A DNA stretch of 64,000 bases from Bimastos eiseni (GCA_959347315.1 OY365806.1:22892900-22956899), one strand, 5' to 3'; shown: positions 12,301-24,534, counted from the first letter of the stretch. Notes: a model not told the origin generated them from the letters alone. A program made the numbers and translations.

Positions 12301-14699
12301 TTTCACGCGTCATCTATTCGCTACAGAGTCAGACGCAGACGCAGGGTGCGCATCAATGAGCAACTGTTTTGGAACTTTCTCACAACTGACCCGTGGCTCA
12401 AACTAAACGCATCAGAATTTATTTATTTTTAAGCTGCCGGACTTGTATTATTGTATGCGTGTGTGTATGAATGTGTTTGCATATATCCATTCATGTGCCA
12501 TGTGTGTGTATTTTCTGGATGCGTAATAATGAAAAATATCTTCCTTCTAATTTCAAGCTGTTAAACCGCAGTATAACTACAGGTACAGTATGAACGGATG
12601 ACGGCAAGTTATTACAACAGTCAAATTTAACAATACAACAGCCATGCAAGGCGCCCATAACATTATAGATCTCATTTGACCAGCACCATAAATGGACTAG
12701 TCAACCCAAGTCCCAGCGGGTTATTGGGAATAGAACTCACTTTTTCTGCGCTGAATTCAATGGTCCCATGGCTTTCAAATAGCCAGTTACTTATGCATGT
12801 AGCTTATATAAAAGTGAGCAGTGGAGTTGAAACGGACGTGTCTACCTTTAAGGCGAACTATTCCACAACCAAAGAGAAATAGAATGATGTCCAGTGCTGG
12901 TCTAAGTCATAGAGTTGAGGCAAGGCAGCTGCTAGGGTGGGTTTAATTGAGGACGATAAATGCTCGAAGGTGGGGTATCAGAGGGATCACGATAAGTAGG
13001 AAAGAATATATATTCTTTATTCTTGTGACCCTCGACAGTCCAGGCGTCTCCCATGGACCATCATCCCATGGAGACACCGATATCTGATCTGTCTGCGATG
13101 ACATCATGCTGCGGACATTTGAGTTCCAATGGGAGACTGCCTCGACTCTGGCGTGTTCTATGCACTCATATCCGATGTGCTAATTTACGATCGGAATATG
13201 GGTCACGTGCAGCTGTTCCGTTTGATATTTACTGCTATGCTGGGACATCGTTGCGTACTATCAATGAATCCGTTTCAACACAACAGCCAACGACGCTACA
13301 TAATATGATAAATCGATGTGACATCCAATCAAGATCTGTTGATCGGATTCTATGCCAAACACTTTTATGGATCGGTGGCTGCGGTGTTTGAAGGTGGCTC
13401 GTGGCCGATGTTCAGCTGCAGAACATTGAGGCCCATGATGCAGTTCCGTATATAAACTAGGTGCTGTGCAGACGCTTTGTTGCTGCAAAAGCATTCTGTG
13501 TGATAGCGAGCAAAAGAAACAGCAATAATTAGAGAGACTTTCAAACAATCATTAATTATTATAGTTGACCAAGAGAAAAAATATGATAACTGGAAGCTCC
13601 CACAATTGCGATTAGTCAAAGGCCTAAACTAGACTGTAACCTTGATGAAAAACACCTATGCCTTCAAATGCGACATCGGAACCTTTTTGTACGCAGCGTA
13701 TTATGTGTATAACTGCATATATCTTGTATCTTGTTTGTAATAGGCCTACTAGTAATTACGGTAGGTCTATCTCAATTCAGTTACGTCATCTGCCCCTCAG
13801 CATAATTGAAATATAAATGTCAACGTTCTGCTTGGTTATAATTCCCAGGCTGATGCCGAACTCCGTGAATCACTGAAGCAGTGATTTCAATATATCGCTT
13901 AGACGAGCGATTTACTGCTCGGACTCACCTTTCCTATAGGCGATCTACCACGAAGAGCGATCGATCGATCACCTCAAATGGGAAGCTCTGCATAACAGTC
14001 AATGTGCCAACGACTTCCATGTTTCCCGTGGTTGCACTCATGTGCACCGTGGCATTAAATGTGGGATGAATATAATCGAAGCCAGTGAATACTTAGCGTC
14101 GTCATCACAGCACATAAATCGACGGTTTGCTTTCAATGGTATGGTCGTGATCAAGGATCATTTTCCTTTGAAAGAGGTCTACGGTCCAATGGTTGAGGGA
14201 ACCAGAGAATCAGGCAACCCTGGGTGAGCGAATTGACAGAGGTGAGACCACAAAGAACCAGTTTGAGAGGGCTGCGTATTAAAAACGTCGGTCAAGCCCC
14301 CAGAACATCCAGAAGATCAATAGAGGCTATATATATATATATATATGCAATGCACAGCAAGAGTCAAATAGTCTGTGGAAGGAATTATCTTTAATGAGGT
14401 ATGGGTAAGGAGCAGAACGAATAAGATAATATCAAACCGGATTCTATTTTAAATGGACAGCGATTAAGATCATTAGTGCAAAATGGATGTAACATGCAGA
14501 TATAAAGTGGGGCCTGCTTTACGCCTGGTATGGACAGCATCTTTTACCATTCGTTGTTTTATCAATTCACTGATTCTGATTATGGTACATTTGCTGCTGA
14601 CATCAGAACACACCTGGTTAGATCCAGTAATAAATCATTGCGTGTCTGTGGGGCTTTATGTTAAGCATTTTTATACACCCATCTGAACATGCATCTATG
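9391..14699. other. Intergenic, nothing recognised
   Basis: Five kilobases without a defensible gene. Short GACC repeats occur at 10360-10375 and a TA run at about 14329-14346. The longest open frames (up to 112 codons near 13.0-13.4 kb) have no recognisable domain and no supporting codon pattern, and open frames run on both strands. Confidence 0.35.
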
Positions 14700-14726
14700 T
14701 ACGTATGTATGTAATGTGTGTATGTA

Positions 14727-15783
14727 CAGGGTGGGCCATTAAAAACTAACCCACTCAGGCTATTTGCTATTATTTCGGCCAAAGCTAGAGATTAGTAAAT
14801 GCAATTTCACAGGCGTTCAGCTAATTCATATTTACATATAACCGCCAAATTTGACTAAAATATTTCGCACAGAACAAAAGTTTTATATCACTTTTAGTGA
14901 GTGCAACCGCTGATTTTCATAGTCAGAGAACATTTTACGCAGCAAAAAGTGACAAAAACGATTTTATGAAATCACGTCCCATGTTAATGTTGTAAAACAA
15001 ACTTCAGAGTTGTCGTTATTATTGAGAAGAGAAACGAGGAACTAGCGTAAAAGGACATCACCTTGACGTCATTTAGCGAGCAATCGATCAAACTGATAAA
15101 TAAACATCGCTTTCCGTCGTGTCGCTAGGCAAATTGTCATCACCTAGACTTGAACGCTCCTCAGCACTGCTATACCAGCCGAATGTTCGCGAGATGAAGC
15201 GTGTGTTTCTTACGGATGAGAAGAATTTCTACCTCAATCCACTAATCAGCAACTAAAACAATCGTGTTTGGCCCAGCGGCAAGAAATCCGATGTCAAACC
15301 TGGTCGACTGATTGTTGAACGCAGGAAGTTCGCTCCACATGTCATGATATTGGCTGGTGTTTGTTTTTGGTGACAAAAGTCAACTTCATTTTGTTGATGA
15401 GAAAGACAAAGTGGATGCTGTATATTACGTTGGTAGCTGCTTCCACAATTAATATCCGATTGCAAGTATCTTCTGCCAGCTGGATTCATCTTTCAGCAAG
15501 ACCAGCGCAGACTGCTCGCCTTATGCAAGATTGGCTCACGGTCAATTGCCTTTGCTTAATTGAGAGGGACCAATGGCCCCAAGCTCATCGGACTTGAACC
15601 CATTGGATCATCACGTGTGGGGGAGCTAAATGTATGCTCGAGATATACCACAAATTCAAATTTGGCCGTTATATGTAGATATGAATTGGTTTTGCGCCTG
15701 TAAAACTTCATTTACTAATCTTTACTTTTGGCCGAAATATCAACAAAATACCTGAAGAAGCTACTTTTTAATGACCCACCATG
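14727..15783 (+). mobile_element. Mariner-family transposon 1 (decayed copy)
   Basis: The left end CAGGGTGGGCCATTAAAAA and the right end, read on the reverse strand, CATGGTGGGTCATTAAAAA continue as matching arms for roughly 80-100 bp, including TATTTCGGCCAAA and AGATTAGTAAATG on both sides. TA stands on each side (14725-14726 and 15784-15785), the Tc1/mariner target. Total length is 1057 bp. The interior from about 15190 to 15640 encodes a mariner transposase: FLTDEKNFY with the first catalytic Asp, then a NRVWPSGKK block, then a region resembling the second-Asp motif ahead of ARLMQDWL, then SSSDLNPLDHHVWG near the third acidic residue. In-frame stops and several frame changes make it non-functional, and the N-terminal DNA-binding part is not recognisable. 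It sits inside a TATG microsatellite. Confidence 0.88.
15191..15640 (+). pseudogene. Mariner transposase catalytic-domain remnant
   Basis: Frame pieces read MKRVFLTDEKNFYLNPLISN, stop, NNRVWPSGKK, and later a shifted piece through CFGDKS-type sequence, then SSSDLNPLDHHVWG. The first nonsense codon is near 15252. The order and spacing are those of a DDxD mariner catalytic domain, but at least three disruptions are present. Only the element ends look well kept. Confidence 0.8.
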
Positions 15784-15943
15784 TATTTGTGCACGTATGT
15801 ATGTATGTATGTGTGTATGTGTGTACGTATGTATTTATGTATGTATGTATATATGTGTATATATATGTATGTGTGTATGTATGTATGTAGGTATGTATGT
15901 ATGTATGTGTGCGCGTATGTATGTGTATGTATGTATGTAAGTA
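15784..15943. repeat. (TATG)n microsatellite between two mariners
   Basis: About 150 bp of TATG units with TGTG and TATA variants. The same repeat also precedes mariner 1 at about 14700-14726, so mariner 1 interrupted one array. Tyr/Val/Cys-type open frames on either strand are repeat artefacts. Confidence 0.88.
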
Positions 15944-17051
15944 CAGGGTGACTCAATAAAAAACCAAAAAGAAGAAATGCAATTTGTCAGCAACCGATAG
16001 AGATATCTTAACCAAACGTTTTACTATTTACAGAGGAAAGATTTGCGGCCAATCCCAAATTTTCTGAGAATTGAAAATTTCATTGAAAAGTTTCATTGCT
16101 TCAAATATTACAGCTGTCTAAATTTATTATTCCGTATTTTCACAATTAGGCAGAAAAAAGGGACAGACACTTGTCATTTCAATGACAAATAACACCACCT
16201 CTACTTGCAAATTCAAAAATATGTTAAGTAGTATATCTCAAAGCATGTCCAAAGTGCTCACCCCCGAGCTTTCACACCAATGAAAAAACTTTTACCTAAT
16301 TTTAACTTTTACCTATTTAATCATCAGAGCTATCTTGTTTCGTCAGCCAGTAATTTCATCCCATGCAGACAAGACTAACGTAAACGAGAAACATTATGTT
16401 GACACACTGCTACCTTCACTCTTTGAAGACTGCAAGTCTGTTCTACCATCTGATTCATTTTCCACGGCAACTTTGGCACAAGACTTTATTGCCACCAACT
16501 GCAGTGACTTCTTTGGCAAAGATGAATGGCCACCAAACTCATAAGACCTTAACCCTCTCTATTATCACGTCTGGGGAGCTATGCTTGTGCACTACAAGAC
16601 ACTTCATCCCAAGTCAACGAACATCAAAGAGCTGAAGAAAGTCTTGCGTTTAATTTGGGATCAGCTGCCGCAGGACTCAATCAACAAGGCCACACTAAAC
16701 TTCACAAAAAGACTTCGAGCTTGTGCGAAAGCTGGGGGCAGACACCTCGAACGTGCCTTGAGATATACTGCTTAACAGATTTTTGAATTTGCAATTAAAG
16801 GTGGTGTTACTTAACATTAAAAATTACAAGTGTCTGTCCATTTTTCTGCATAATTGCGAAACTACGGGAATATTTTATTAAGACAGCTGTAATATTTGAC
16901 GCAATGAAATATTCAACGAGTTCAATGAAATCTCCAGGAATTGTTTGCACATCCTTCTTATGTAAACCTTAAAAGTTTGGTAAAGAAATCTCTATCGGTT
17001 GTTGAGAAATTGTATTTCTTCTGGTGGGATTTTTTTATTGATCCACTCTGT
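15944..17051 (+). mobile_element. Mariner-family transposon 2 (internally degraded)
   Basis: The left end CAGGGTGACTCAATAAAAAA and the right end, read on the reverse strand, CAGAGTGGATCAATAAAAAA match. The arms continue with AGAAGAAAT-CAATTT and CAACCGATAGAGAT on both sides for about 80 bp. TA flanks both ends (15942-15943 and 17052-17053). The length is 1108 bp. Inside, 16335-16775 encodes the C-terminal half of a mariner transposase. The arms and protein differ clearly from mariner 1, so this is a second family. The left half carries no recognisable helix-turn-helix region, so part of the transposase has been lost or has diverged beyond recognition. Confidence 0.88.
16335..16775 (+). pseudogene. 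Mariner transposase C-terminal half with in-frame stop
   Basis: One reading frame carries HYVDTLLPSLFEDC, then ATLAQDFIATNCSDFFGKDEW, then PPNS, a TAA stop at 16542-16544, and DLNPLYYHVWGAM followed by a normal C-terminus to a second TAA at about 16773-16775. The stop replaces a single residue in the conserved PxxPDLNPLDYxVWG motif. A Tyr stands where the motif normally has its Asp, so the third catalytic position also appears altered. The second-Asp block is partly recognisable. The first-Asp block was not found. Confidence 0.82.
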
Positions 17052-17283
17052 ATGCCTTTATGTGAGATCAAAATCCAAGTAGGTCAAGCGTGGCCCGATG
17101 GTATTAATCGGTGACGCAAGAGCAAATATCTGAGGTAAAAGCGTCTTTCAGCGTATTTAATTAAACAAAATCTTGATCTATAAATCTGTATCTTGATCAG
17201 AAAAAATAGCGTATTTAAATACTATCGACATTACTGAGAGCAATGTACTAAGAAAAATGCTGAACTGTCCAAAAACGGCATAA

Positions 17284-17600
17284 TTATTTTCACCAATGCA
17301 GCTCCTATTTAGGTATGATTCTTTTCATCCATCGATCCAGTTTTCATTTAAGCATAATTCTTTTCATCAATTCAGGCAATTTCTATTTATGCGACATTCT
17401 GTTAATCGATCCGCTTCCATTTAAACGCATTCTCTCATCAATTCAGCATCTACCTAAGCATAAATCTTTTCACCGGTACAGCTTCCAATAAAGCATAATG
17501 CCTTTCATCAATCCAGTTTTTACTTACAAGGCCTGCTTTTATTTATATGCGGTTTACTTTCAACAGTTCAGCATCTACTTAATCAGGATTCTTTTCATCG
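17284..17600. repeat. Degenerate minisatellite, unit about 35-45 bp
   Basis: Around eight diverged units share a TTCTTTTCATC(A/G)AT(C/T)CAG core followed by a pyrimidine-rich stretch and TTTAAGCATAA. Cores recur near 17319, 17359, 17398, 17429, 17464, 17500, 17550 and 17590. Divergence between units is high, so the array is old. Confidence 0.6.
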
Positions 17601-17649
17601 ATCCCGCCTCCATTTTCGCTACAATTGAACATCCATTCAGGTCAAATCC

Positions 17650-18060
17650 ACAAATTTGAAATGCATGCGACGCTAAAATACACGGTATAATCAACGAGAA
17701 AATTAATTACGCTAAAATACACGATACCTATAAAATAATTAAATATGCTAAGACTCACTCTTCTTTTACCGATTCTGGATAGGGCAGCTTGAAAAGCTCG
17801 GCTTTTAATTCTAAGTGGACAGTAGCAGGAGAGAGTGAAAGCGGAGGAAAGGCACAATTTGGGGACGAAATATGGGGATGAGCAAACTGACGTATGCCTA
17901 TTGGGAGTGAGTTACAAAGAGCTGGTGCGGCATAGACTAAGGAGCGGTTGCAGATTTTAAGATAAGACCGGACTTCGAGATATAGAATTTAGATATGACG
18001 ATGAGCGAATAGACACGAACAGTTGTTTGGCGAGTAGCTAACGAATGTAAGAGGGTTGAG
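17650..18060 (-). mobile_element. L2/CR1-type LINE, 3' coding fragment
   Basis: Read on the minus strand, about 17960 down to 17750 encodes RSLVYAAPALCNSLPIGIRQ and, further on, LKAELFKLPY. This is the hallmark C-terminal segment of L2/CR1 LINE ORF2 (usually SFSxxAPxLWNSLPxxIR and LKTxLF). Upstream residues are diverged. The fragment is 5' truncated and carries substitutions at conserved positions, for example Cys for Trp before NSLP. Confidence 0.65.
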
Positions 18061-18204
18061 AAGTGTGAAGTGCACTGAAAGTGATATACAAGTTATTTAC
18101 TGGATGCTCTGACGTACTTTTAGCCAATGAAAATGATTTGAGAACAGAGGTTAAATGGTGGTGTTTGGGAGTTTTGGGAACTACGCGGGCAGGAGCGCTC
18201 TGGA

Positions 18205-18345
18205 TTATTGCAGGCGTGTGAAAGATCTAGCCTGTGCTGACTGCTTAACGACACAATTCCATATCGAAGATGATTTGGTGTCGCCCTCCTCCTTTCTTCA
18301 AGCTTGGGACTGGCACTGTCAAAGTCCAAATAGTGGCGGAGTTTA
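18205..18345 (+). repeat. Unrecognised interspersed repeat, copy 1
   Basis: Contains TTAACGACA, then GTCGCCCTCCTCCTTTC, then TTGGGACTGGCACTGTCA and AGTGGCGGAGTTT. The same blocks in the same order and strand recur at 44140-44245 and 45090-45200. Copies are about 110-130 bp and 70-80% alike by eye. I do not recognise the family; no coding, and no convincing tRNA-type promoter boxes. Confidence 0.6.
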
Positions 18346-19067
18346 AATATCTAGTAGGTGACTTCCCGCTTTAAATAGTACAATTTTTTCATGATTCTAA
18401 CGACATCGTCAAAAACAAATTTCAATGAAAAATTGTCATTTTAAGAAAATTGGTTTGGGTGGAAATGAAGTAGCTCCTCTTCTACCCATATCATATCCAA
18501 TCTGCCTCCCCTAGACTTTAAACCTAGCGACGCCACTGCTCTTTACTCTCTTACTTTTTATGTTTCTGTAAGACGCGCGTCGTTTTTACTTAATTTGTTC
18601 TTATTAGCGAACAATCGACCGAAACATTGTTGTACGAAGACAAAAATGAATCGTGTGAGCTCTATGGGGTGATCAATAGTTAAGTAATGTTTTATGCATT
18701 GCGCTTCCTGTCTGCTCATCCACCAGGCGCCCTTTTCCAGACATAAACATCCAATGCTCTCTCATCTGCTCCCAAAGTCTATCAGTCAATCCGTGAAGTC
18801 CCAGCGGTCGCCCTCTAGTGGCTCAGCGTCGTCTTCCTGCGTTTCTCTTCTAATTTGTCGTTAGAATGATGCGCTGAACGCACTCTGTCTCTTTGTCTCT
18901 GTATCTGTCCGGTCTTCCCTACCTCTCAACTCCCATGACGTTATTGGCTGCTTCTTTAAATTAAACTCTGCGTAATATTACGCGAAAACATCGTTCCTGC
19001 GTTTACACCAAATAAGCACCAATGGGATTCTAGCGTTTGCATAGTATTTGGAGTATGATTGAAGCAT
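18346..19067. other. Intergenic, nothing recognised
   Basis: Mixed-composition sequence without a defensible open frame or repeat. Confidence 0.35.
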
Positions 19068-19170
19068 ATCGGTAGGTAGGCAGGCACATAGACGGGCAGA
19101 CGGGCAGGCAGGTACACAGGCAGGCAAAGAGCTGGCAGATGAATAGGCAGGTAAGCAGAGCAGACAGGCA
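19068..19170. repeat. Imperfect (GGCA)n tetranucleotide repeat
   Basis: A run of GGCA, GGTA and GACA units. The Leu/Pro-rich open frame on the minus strand across it is a repeat artefact. Confidence 0.7.
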
Positions 19171-19886
19171 TTGCCAATTAAATAAGTTGAAACGAAAATT
19201 GCAACGACATTTACTCTAGCACTGGTGAACAGAGTTCGTGCAGGGCCAAATATGTAGCCTACATGTATAGTTCGTATTTGACAGAAGAAGTGGCCGAAGT
19301 GTACATACGCAAGACATAATTATAATGCTTGATATAGGCAAACCTAACATGAGACAACCTATGAACTATCATATATTTATATATATATGTCGAACGATCG
19401 TACTTTTATAGCGCCACTAGAGGCTAAGCGTAGGGCGCCTGCTTACTGACGAGCGCTGCGTCGAGTCAGAGGGGTTGTAGAAAAGTAGTCAAGGAAAGGT
19501 CCGAGTCCTGTTTCTGGGGTTGTCCGGCTTCTAGAGGGAGCAGCTACCAACGTTGTTTATTGAACATACGACGCATTTATTATGATCCATCTCAATTGAT
19601 TCGAAAGTTAAGCTAAGAAACAGGTGTAAAAGGAATTGTTCAATAATTGTCGAATTGTCACTTAGTAAAAGCAATAAATGCAGTTGACCACGAAACTGTG
19701 TTGCATACATTTTGGTATTCCATATTTTTCCTTAACATTTACAGATACAGTGGCTTGGTTATCCAACATCACGCCATATTAGACACCTATATCGTTAGAC
19801 CACAGACAACACATCAATTGCCTACATTATTCATTGTCTGCGTTATTCGTTGTCTAGATATCCATAATTTACATATACATATTCGT

Positions 19887-19888
<2 letters not shown>

Positions 19889-19933
<45 letters not shown>
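19889..19933. repeat. (TA)n microsatellite
   Basis: About 22 uninterrupted TA units. Confidence 0.9.
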
Positions 19934-19935
<2 letters not shown>

Positions 19936-20126
19936 ATGGTCTGCATATCTAGGTTAGTGAAAAGGTTTCATGTCAATACACGTGTTTCCCTAATGCAAGC
20001 GGTCACTAATAATTATATGACTGCTTATGTCGGCTTGTAGAAATGTATGGCGATAGGCTTGATTGGATTTGTGAAATAAGTTTGGTCCGAAGTCAAAATA
20101 CAGACTGTGCAATCACCACACATTGA

Positions 20127-20545
20127 GTACAAGGCTCTTTTAAGTGGGTACAAGGGCCTCATAAGTGGGCAAAATAGCCTCATAAGTGGGTACAAGGGTC
20201 TCATAAAAGAGCACAAGGGCCTCAATGAGTTGGCTCAAAAGCCTCATAAGTTGGTTCAAGGGCCTCATAAGTGGGTACAAGGACCTCATAAATTGGTTCA
20301 AGAACATTATAGGCCCTAAGTTGGCTCAAAGGCCTCATAAGTGAACACTGGGGCCACTAAGTGGGTTTAAGGGCCTCATAAGTGGGCAAATTGGCGTCAT
20401 AAGTGGCTCTAATGGCCTCATTAGTTGGAATGACCGTATAAGGACATCATAAGTGGATAGAAGGGTCTCATAGGTTTGTTCAAGAGCCTCATAAGTTGGT
20501 TCACGGGCCTCATAAGTGGGTGTAGGTGCCTCATAGGTGGATAGG
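20127..20545. repeat. 21-bp minisatellite, about 20 copies
   Basis: The unit is close to AAGGGCCTCATAAGTGGGTAC (21 bp, given here as its only full listing), with frequent TTGGTTC or TGGGCAA variants at its end. Because 21 is a multiple of three, parts of the array stay open on both strands: a plus-strand frame repeating (K)GLISGYK-like heptads at 20107-20319 and minus-strand frames repeating MRPLYPL-like heptads. I read these as by-products, since neither frame spans the array or has splice or start support. Confidence 0.88.
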
Positions 20546-21747
20546 GACTTTGTAGCATCCGATCCATTTCGAGGGAAGAGCGTAAACAACAACGATTTAA
20601 AAGCGTGTCTCTTTGAAAATACGCCCAGTTAACACATCTAAATTTTTCGTCTAAACGATCGCGGATTGCCTGAAGGCTAAAGTAGACAACCTCTGATCAA
20701 GACTATGATATGGTTTCCTAAACTGAATGCACCCTTTGACGAATCCAATTCAAGGTTGGTGACGTGTCGCAAATATTTTACACAAAATGTTTCGTGTTTT
20801 AAGACGTGCGAAAATTTTTCTAACAGTCACTTAATTCTTCTTTTCAACGGCTTCAACTGCACAGACTGAACAGGAAACGTTCTGACCGGGGACAAAATTG
20901 ATGACAGCGAAGTCATATATCTTCCAGCTGTCGCTTGCTGTTATATTGTAACGTTCGTGTTAATATCGTTTAGTTTGTCGAAGGAGTCGTAACCAGCGTC
21001 ACTTGGCCTATTTAATCGTGCAAAATTTGGAAAAGAAGAAAAGAACTTAAAGAAGAAGGTGAAGTCGAGGAGACAGAGTGGCACTACGGAATTTCAAATT
21101 CGAACGACGTATCCGTATAAATGTACGTTATTGAAAATGACGTGCCTAGACCGAAGTTTCCGCACTGGACTTTAGACCACATAACCTACAACATAAGAGC
21201 GTCAACAGGACGACGATTTATCGATCGTCATATGCAATGAGTTGAATGCAATGAAGCGTAACTCACCTCGGCTGAATGGATGACGTGTTAGCTTTCTCCC
21301 TTTTAATCAATATGTGCGATTGGACTAGAAGTGGCTACGGCTGAAAACATGGCTGAATGAACATTATGGAAGATATATTCGAAAATAAATGGATCTAAAC
21401 GGAGCGCATAATCTGTGAAATAGAAAAGTCATTGGCCTTTCTATAAAATTTAAATTGTCCAACTACGAACGTCTTTAGTCCTCTAAGTGTTTAGATGAAA
21501 AGACGATCTGGTTATTTCATTTGCGAAGGACTTCAACCGTACGGACCTGACTTCTGGCAGAGACCTCATCATCATAACATTCATCATCATCATCAACCAT
21601 CACTTGTCTATTCTTGACAGATTTCAGAAGAGCAGACTTCGTCGCATCACTGTCGAATAAGGACGACGTTTGATGTGTTGGTACAAACTCTCGTTTGGAT
21701 CATCAACTAGTGCTACTGCTACTTCCACAACAGAGGAGGAGGAAGAA

Positions 21748-21779
<32 letters not shown>

Positions 21780-24175
21780 GAAGGAGGACTATACGACCCT
21801 CAAGGTTTGATGTCATTTTAACAGATGTGTTTGGTGTAGATAGGGCTTGTTGCGTAATGCGTATCGATCGCTTTTTACGTGCGGTCGATGGACGCTGGCG
21901 ATCAATCACTGTGAAGTTAGACAGCACTGAGCTCGGTTACCAGGTCGACGGCAGCTACCATCTTTGGAATGCCAGGCCATCTCCAGCTTTTCCTAACCAT
22001 AAACAAATACTAAGTCAGTATTCAACGGCTGAGAGGTTAGGATGTGTCCCACTGTTAACTTTTGTTGTGTTGCATTCGAAGGAGTCCGCGACACCCAAAC
22101 GAAACTACCAATGCGTTAGTGTATAGGAAATTAAAGAAGTCTTTCGAACAATCTTCTTGATTTAACCGACTCTGTTGCATAAATGACACGCAACAGTTTC
22201 TGTAGTATAGATAAGAAAGAAGTAGCAGATTCATTTACTTTAGGCTATTTTAAGGCTTGAGTTGATGAAAGTGTCCAGACGAGATTGATTCTTATAATGC
22301 TAAGCTTGCAGTGTCTGCAAAACATAAGTAAGTTCGCAATTTTTAAGTTTAGGCTGCACACTATTACGAGTTGGTTTCTGTAGTGGTGCAAGTGGCGATA
22401 CACTTACCAGCGTGTTGAGTTCACAACGCCAATTATGTTATTTACTGAACGATAGTCGAAGTCGATCGTTCATTTTACCCACAGGGTCCGTCGACAATGA
22501 TAGGCCTACTCAACGATGTCGTCCTGGTGTCTGAGGCTATTTATTCTAAAGAGCTGGAAGGGCAAAACAGCAAATCCAACTGCTGGAATAAATAATGTTA
22601 TTCATTGTATTCAGTTGGCGCCAGAGGTGAAGAGATGAACGGATTGGCAATCAACCACTTGCGTTATTAGACGCTCCAAGGCGTCAGTTGCTAGTATACG
22701 CCACTCTTAATATGGCACGGTGAAACATCGCTCACGCGTACTCTTTCGCCTCTGCGTCAAAGGTTCAATCCTAATCCATGTAAAATTGACAGTTCGTTCT
22801 TAGGACCTGTGGCTTGCGTGGAAAGGTTGTTCCATTGTTAAATTACTGTTTTTGCCTCAATTGATGGCTTCATCACATCCTGAGGATAAATTTTTATAGA
22901 AGCGATGAATATCAATTAACGATTATCTCACCTGATCAATGATCATTCTATTTCAGTTTATACAAACAGTAATTGTTTTATTAAATTTTTGTTGATGGCC
23001 ATCGCATCAATTGAAGCAACCAAAGTGGGCATCAGGTCAATAACAAACCTCCTGGTCATTAACCCTCAAACTTAAAAAATAACCGGATTAAAAAAGTTAA
23101 CCATGTTTTATTTCTTTAAATCTGTACTACTATAAATTTAATTTTGCCATTTTCTTAATACCTAATAGCGTGCATGAATGTGTCAACAGGAAATGTGCGA
23201 TATTCTCTGCAGATAATTCAGAGAATCTCGATTGGTGTAATAATAGACCATGTTGTTCTGGCGTTGCTATCAGCAAATAGTTTCCAACGTGATCTTGGAT
23301 CATCATCCACTAGCAGCTCATTGCATTGAGCTTGTTGCGATTGGTGTTCCTTTTGCAAGTGGCTCAAAAACTGCCAATTATTCTGATGGTGTCACCCAGT
23401 TACTGTAGGCCATGTACCTGGATGAAAACTGCGATGCCATACTTCAATCGAACTGTCTGTTCTTGGCAGTTCATAGCGAATTCTGTTGAGTTGAGCATGT
23501 TTCGCATCTGCACATTGGATATCGGTGATATACAGGATATCGGTTGCCCATCGATCTTCCAATCTTAGTGTCCTCAAAGTCCTCCAGGACACGAACGGCA
23601 ACAGTCGAAAGTTGTGCTAGCAGTGCTTTAAAAGCATTAACGACATACTCAAAAAGGATGAAGGTCTAAGGCTAGTTGTGTATCGGTCTGTCTGGTAGGC
23701 TAATTAGCCGCAGACCGTGGTTATGAAGCTGCAAAATAAGTTTTAATTTTAATTAAAGAAACAGCCATTAATGTCGTCGTTTGGGGAAACCATACGCGGC
23801 ATTCCTGTTATTCGGGCAAGACTGATATTTCCTCTGTGCCTATGGGAAAGTCTGTCCTTATGCTGTTGACGACGGCCATTTCGAAGTCATTCATGATAGA
23901 TTACATATTCAAGCGACTTCACAGATGGTCGAGTTCAATATGCAACTGCGCATAGGCCTACATATATATAATGTGGCCTGCTGATTGTTGGACACCAATA
24001 AATGGACGGAGGGAACTGCTCCCCCATATTATGGTCAAAACGTGGAACTAGTAATAGTGCTATTAACTGCTTCCACTTCCACTACCACTACTTCCACTGC
24101 TTCCCATAAATAATAATGATGGAAGTTGGGTTAGTGGTAGACTGGTAGTAGTTTTAGTGGTGGGAGTAGTAGTAG
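20546..24175. other. Intergenic, GAG-rich tract and one short His-rich open frame
   Basis: A GAG/GAA tract lies at about 21729-21789 and gives an Arg/Lys-rich open frame that I do not credit. At 21493 an ATG opens a 40-codon frame with two short His runs (RPHHHNIHHHH), preceded by a TTTAG that could be an acceptor; it has no donor that I trust. Three near or exact TAGGCCTA octamers are present. No recognisable gene. Confidence 0.3.
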
Positions 24176-24242
24176 CAGTAATTATAATAATAATGTTATA
24201 CTAGTATTATTATTATTATCATTATTATTATTATTATTGTTG

Positions 24243-24282
<40 letters not shown>

Positions 24283-24323
24283 TATTATTATTATTACATG
24301 AAACGCGACCGTGCAAGAGTTAC

Positions 24324-24389
<66 letters not shown>

Positions 24390-24487
24390 TTTTATTGTCA
24401 GTTCTTCAATTGACGATCCTGGTGGGCTGTCTGAACGTTCCTCTGAACGCTACGGCGTTGAATCTTTGAATGCTGATTATTATTATG

Positions 24488-24534
<47 letters not shown>

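Noticed and set aside
13033..13075. Short hairpin GTCTCCCATGG / CCATGGAGAC
   Set aside because: Stem of about 10 bp only, no further copies or flanking structure seen.
20107..20319. 70-codon heptad-repeat peptide
   Set aside because: Falls inside the 21-bp minisatellite and is matched by equally open frames on the other strand.
21695..22126. 143-codon open frame starting with an Arg/Lys-rich segment
   Set aside because: The basic segment is a GAG/GAA repeat and the remainder has no recognisable domain; an open frame exists on the opposite strand too.
22690..22790. GGTTCAATCC, a possible B box of a tRNA or SINE
   Set aside because: No convincing A box at the right distance and no cloverleaf could be drawn.
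23301..23610. Open frames on both strands near 23.3-23.6 kb, minus-strand peptide with some retroelement feel
   Set aside because: No conserved retroelement motif (RT, integrase, protease) could be identified.
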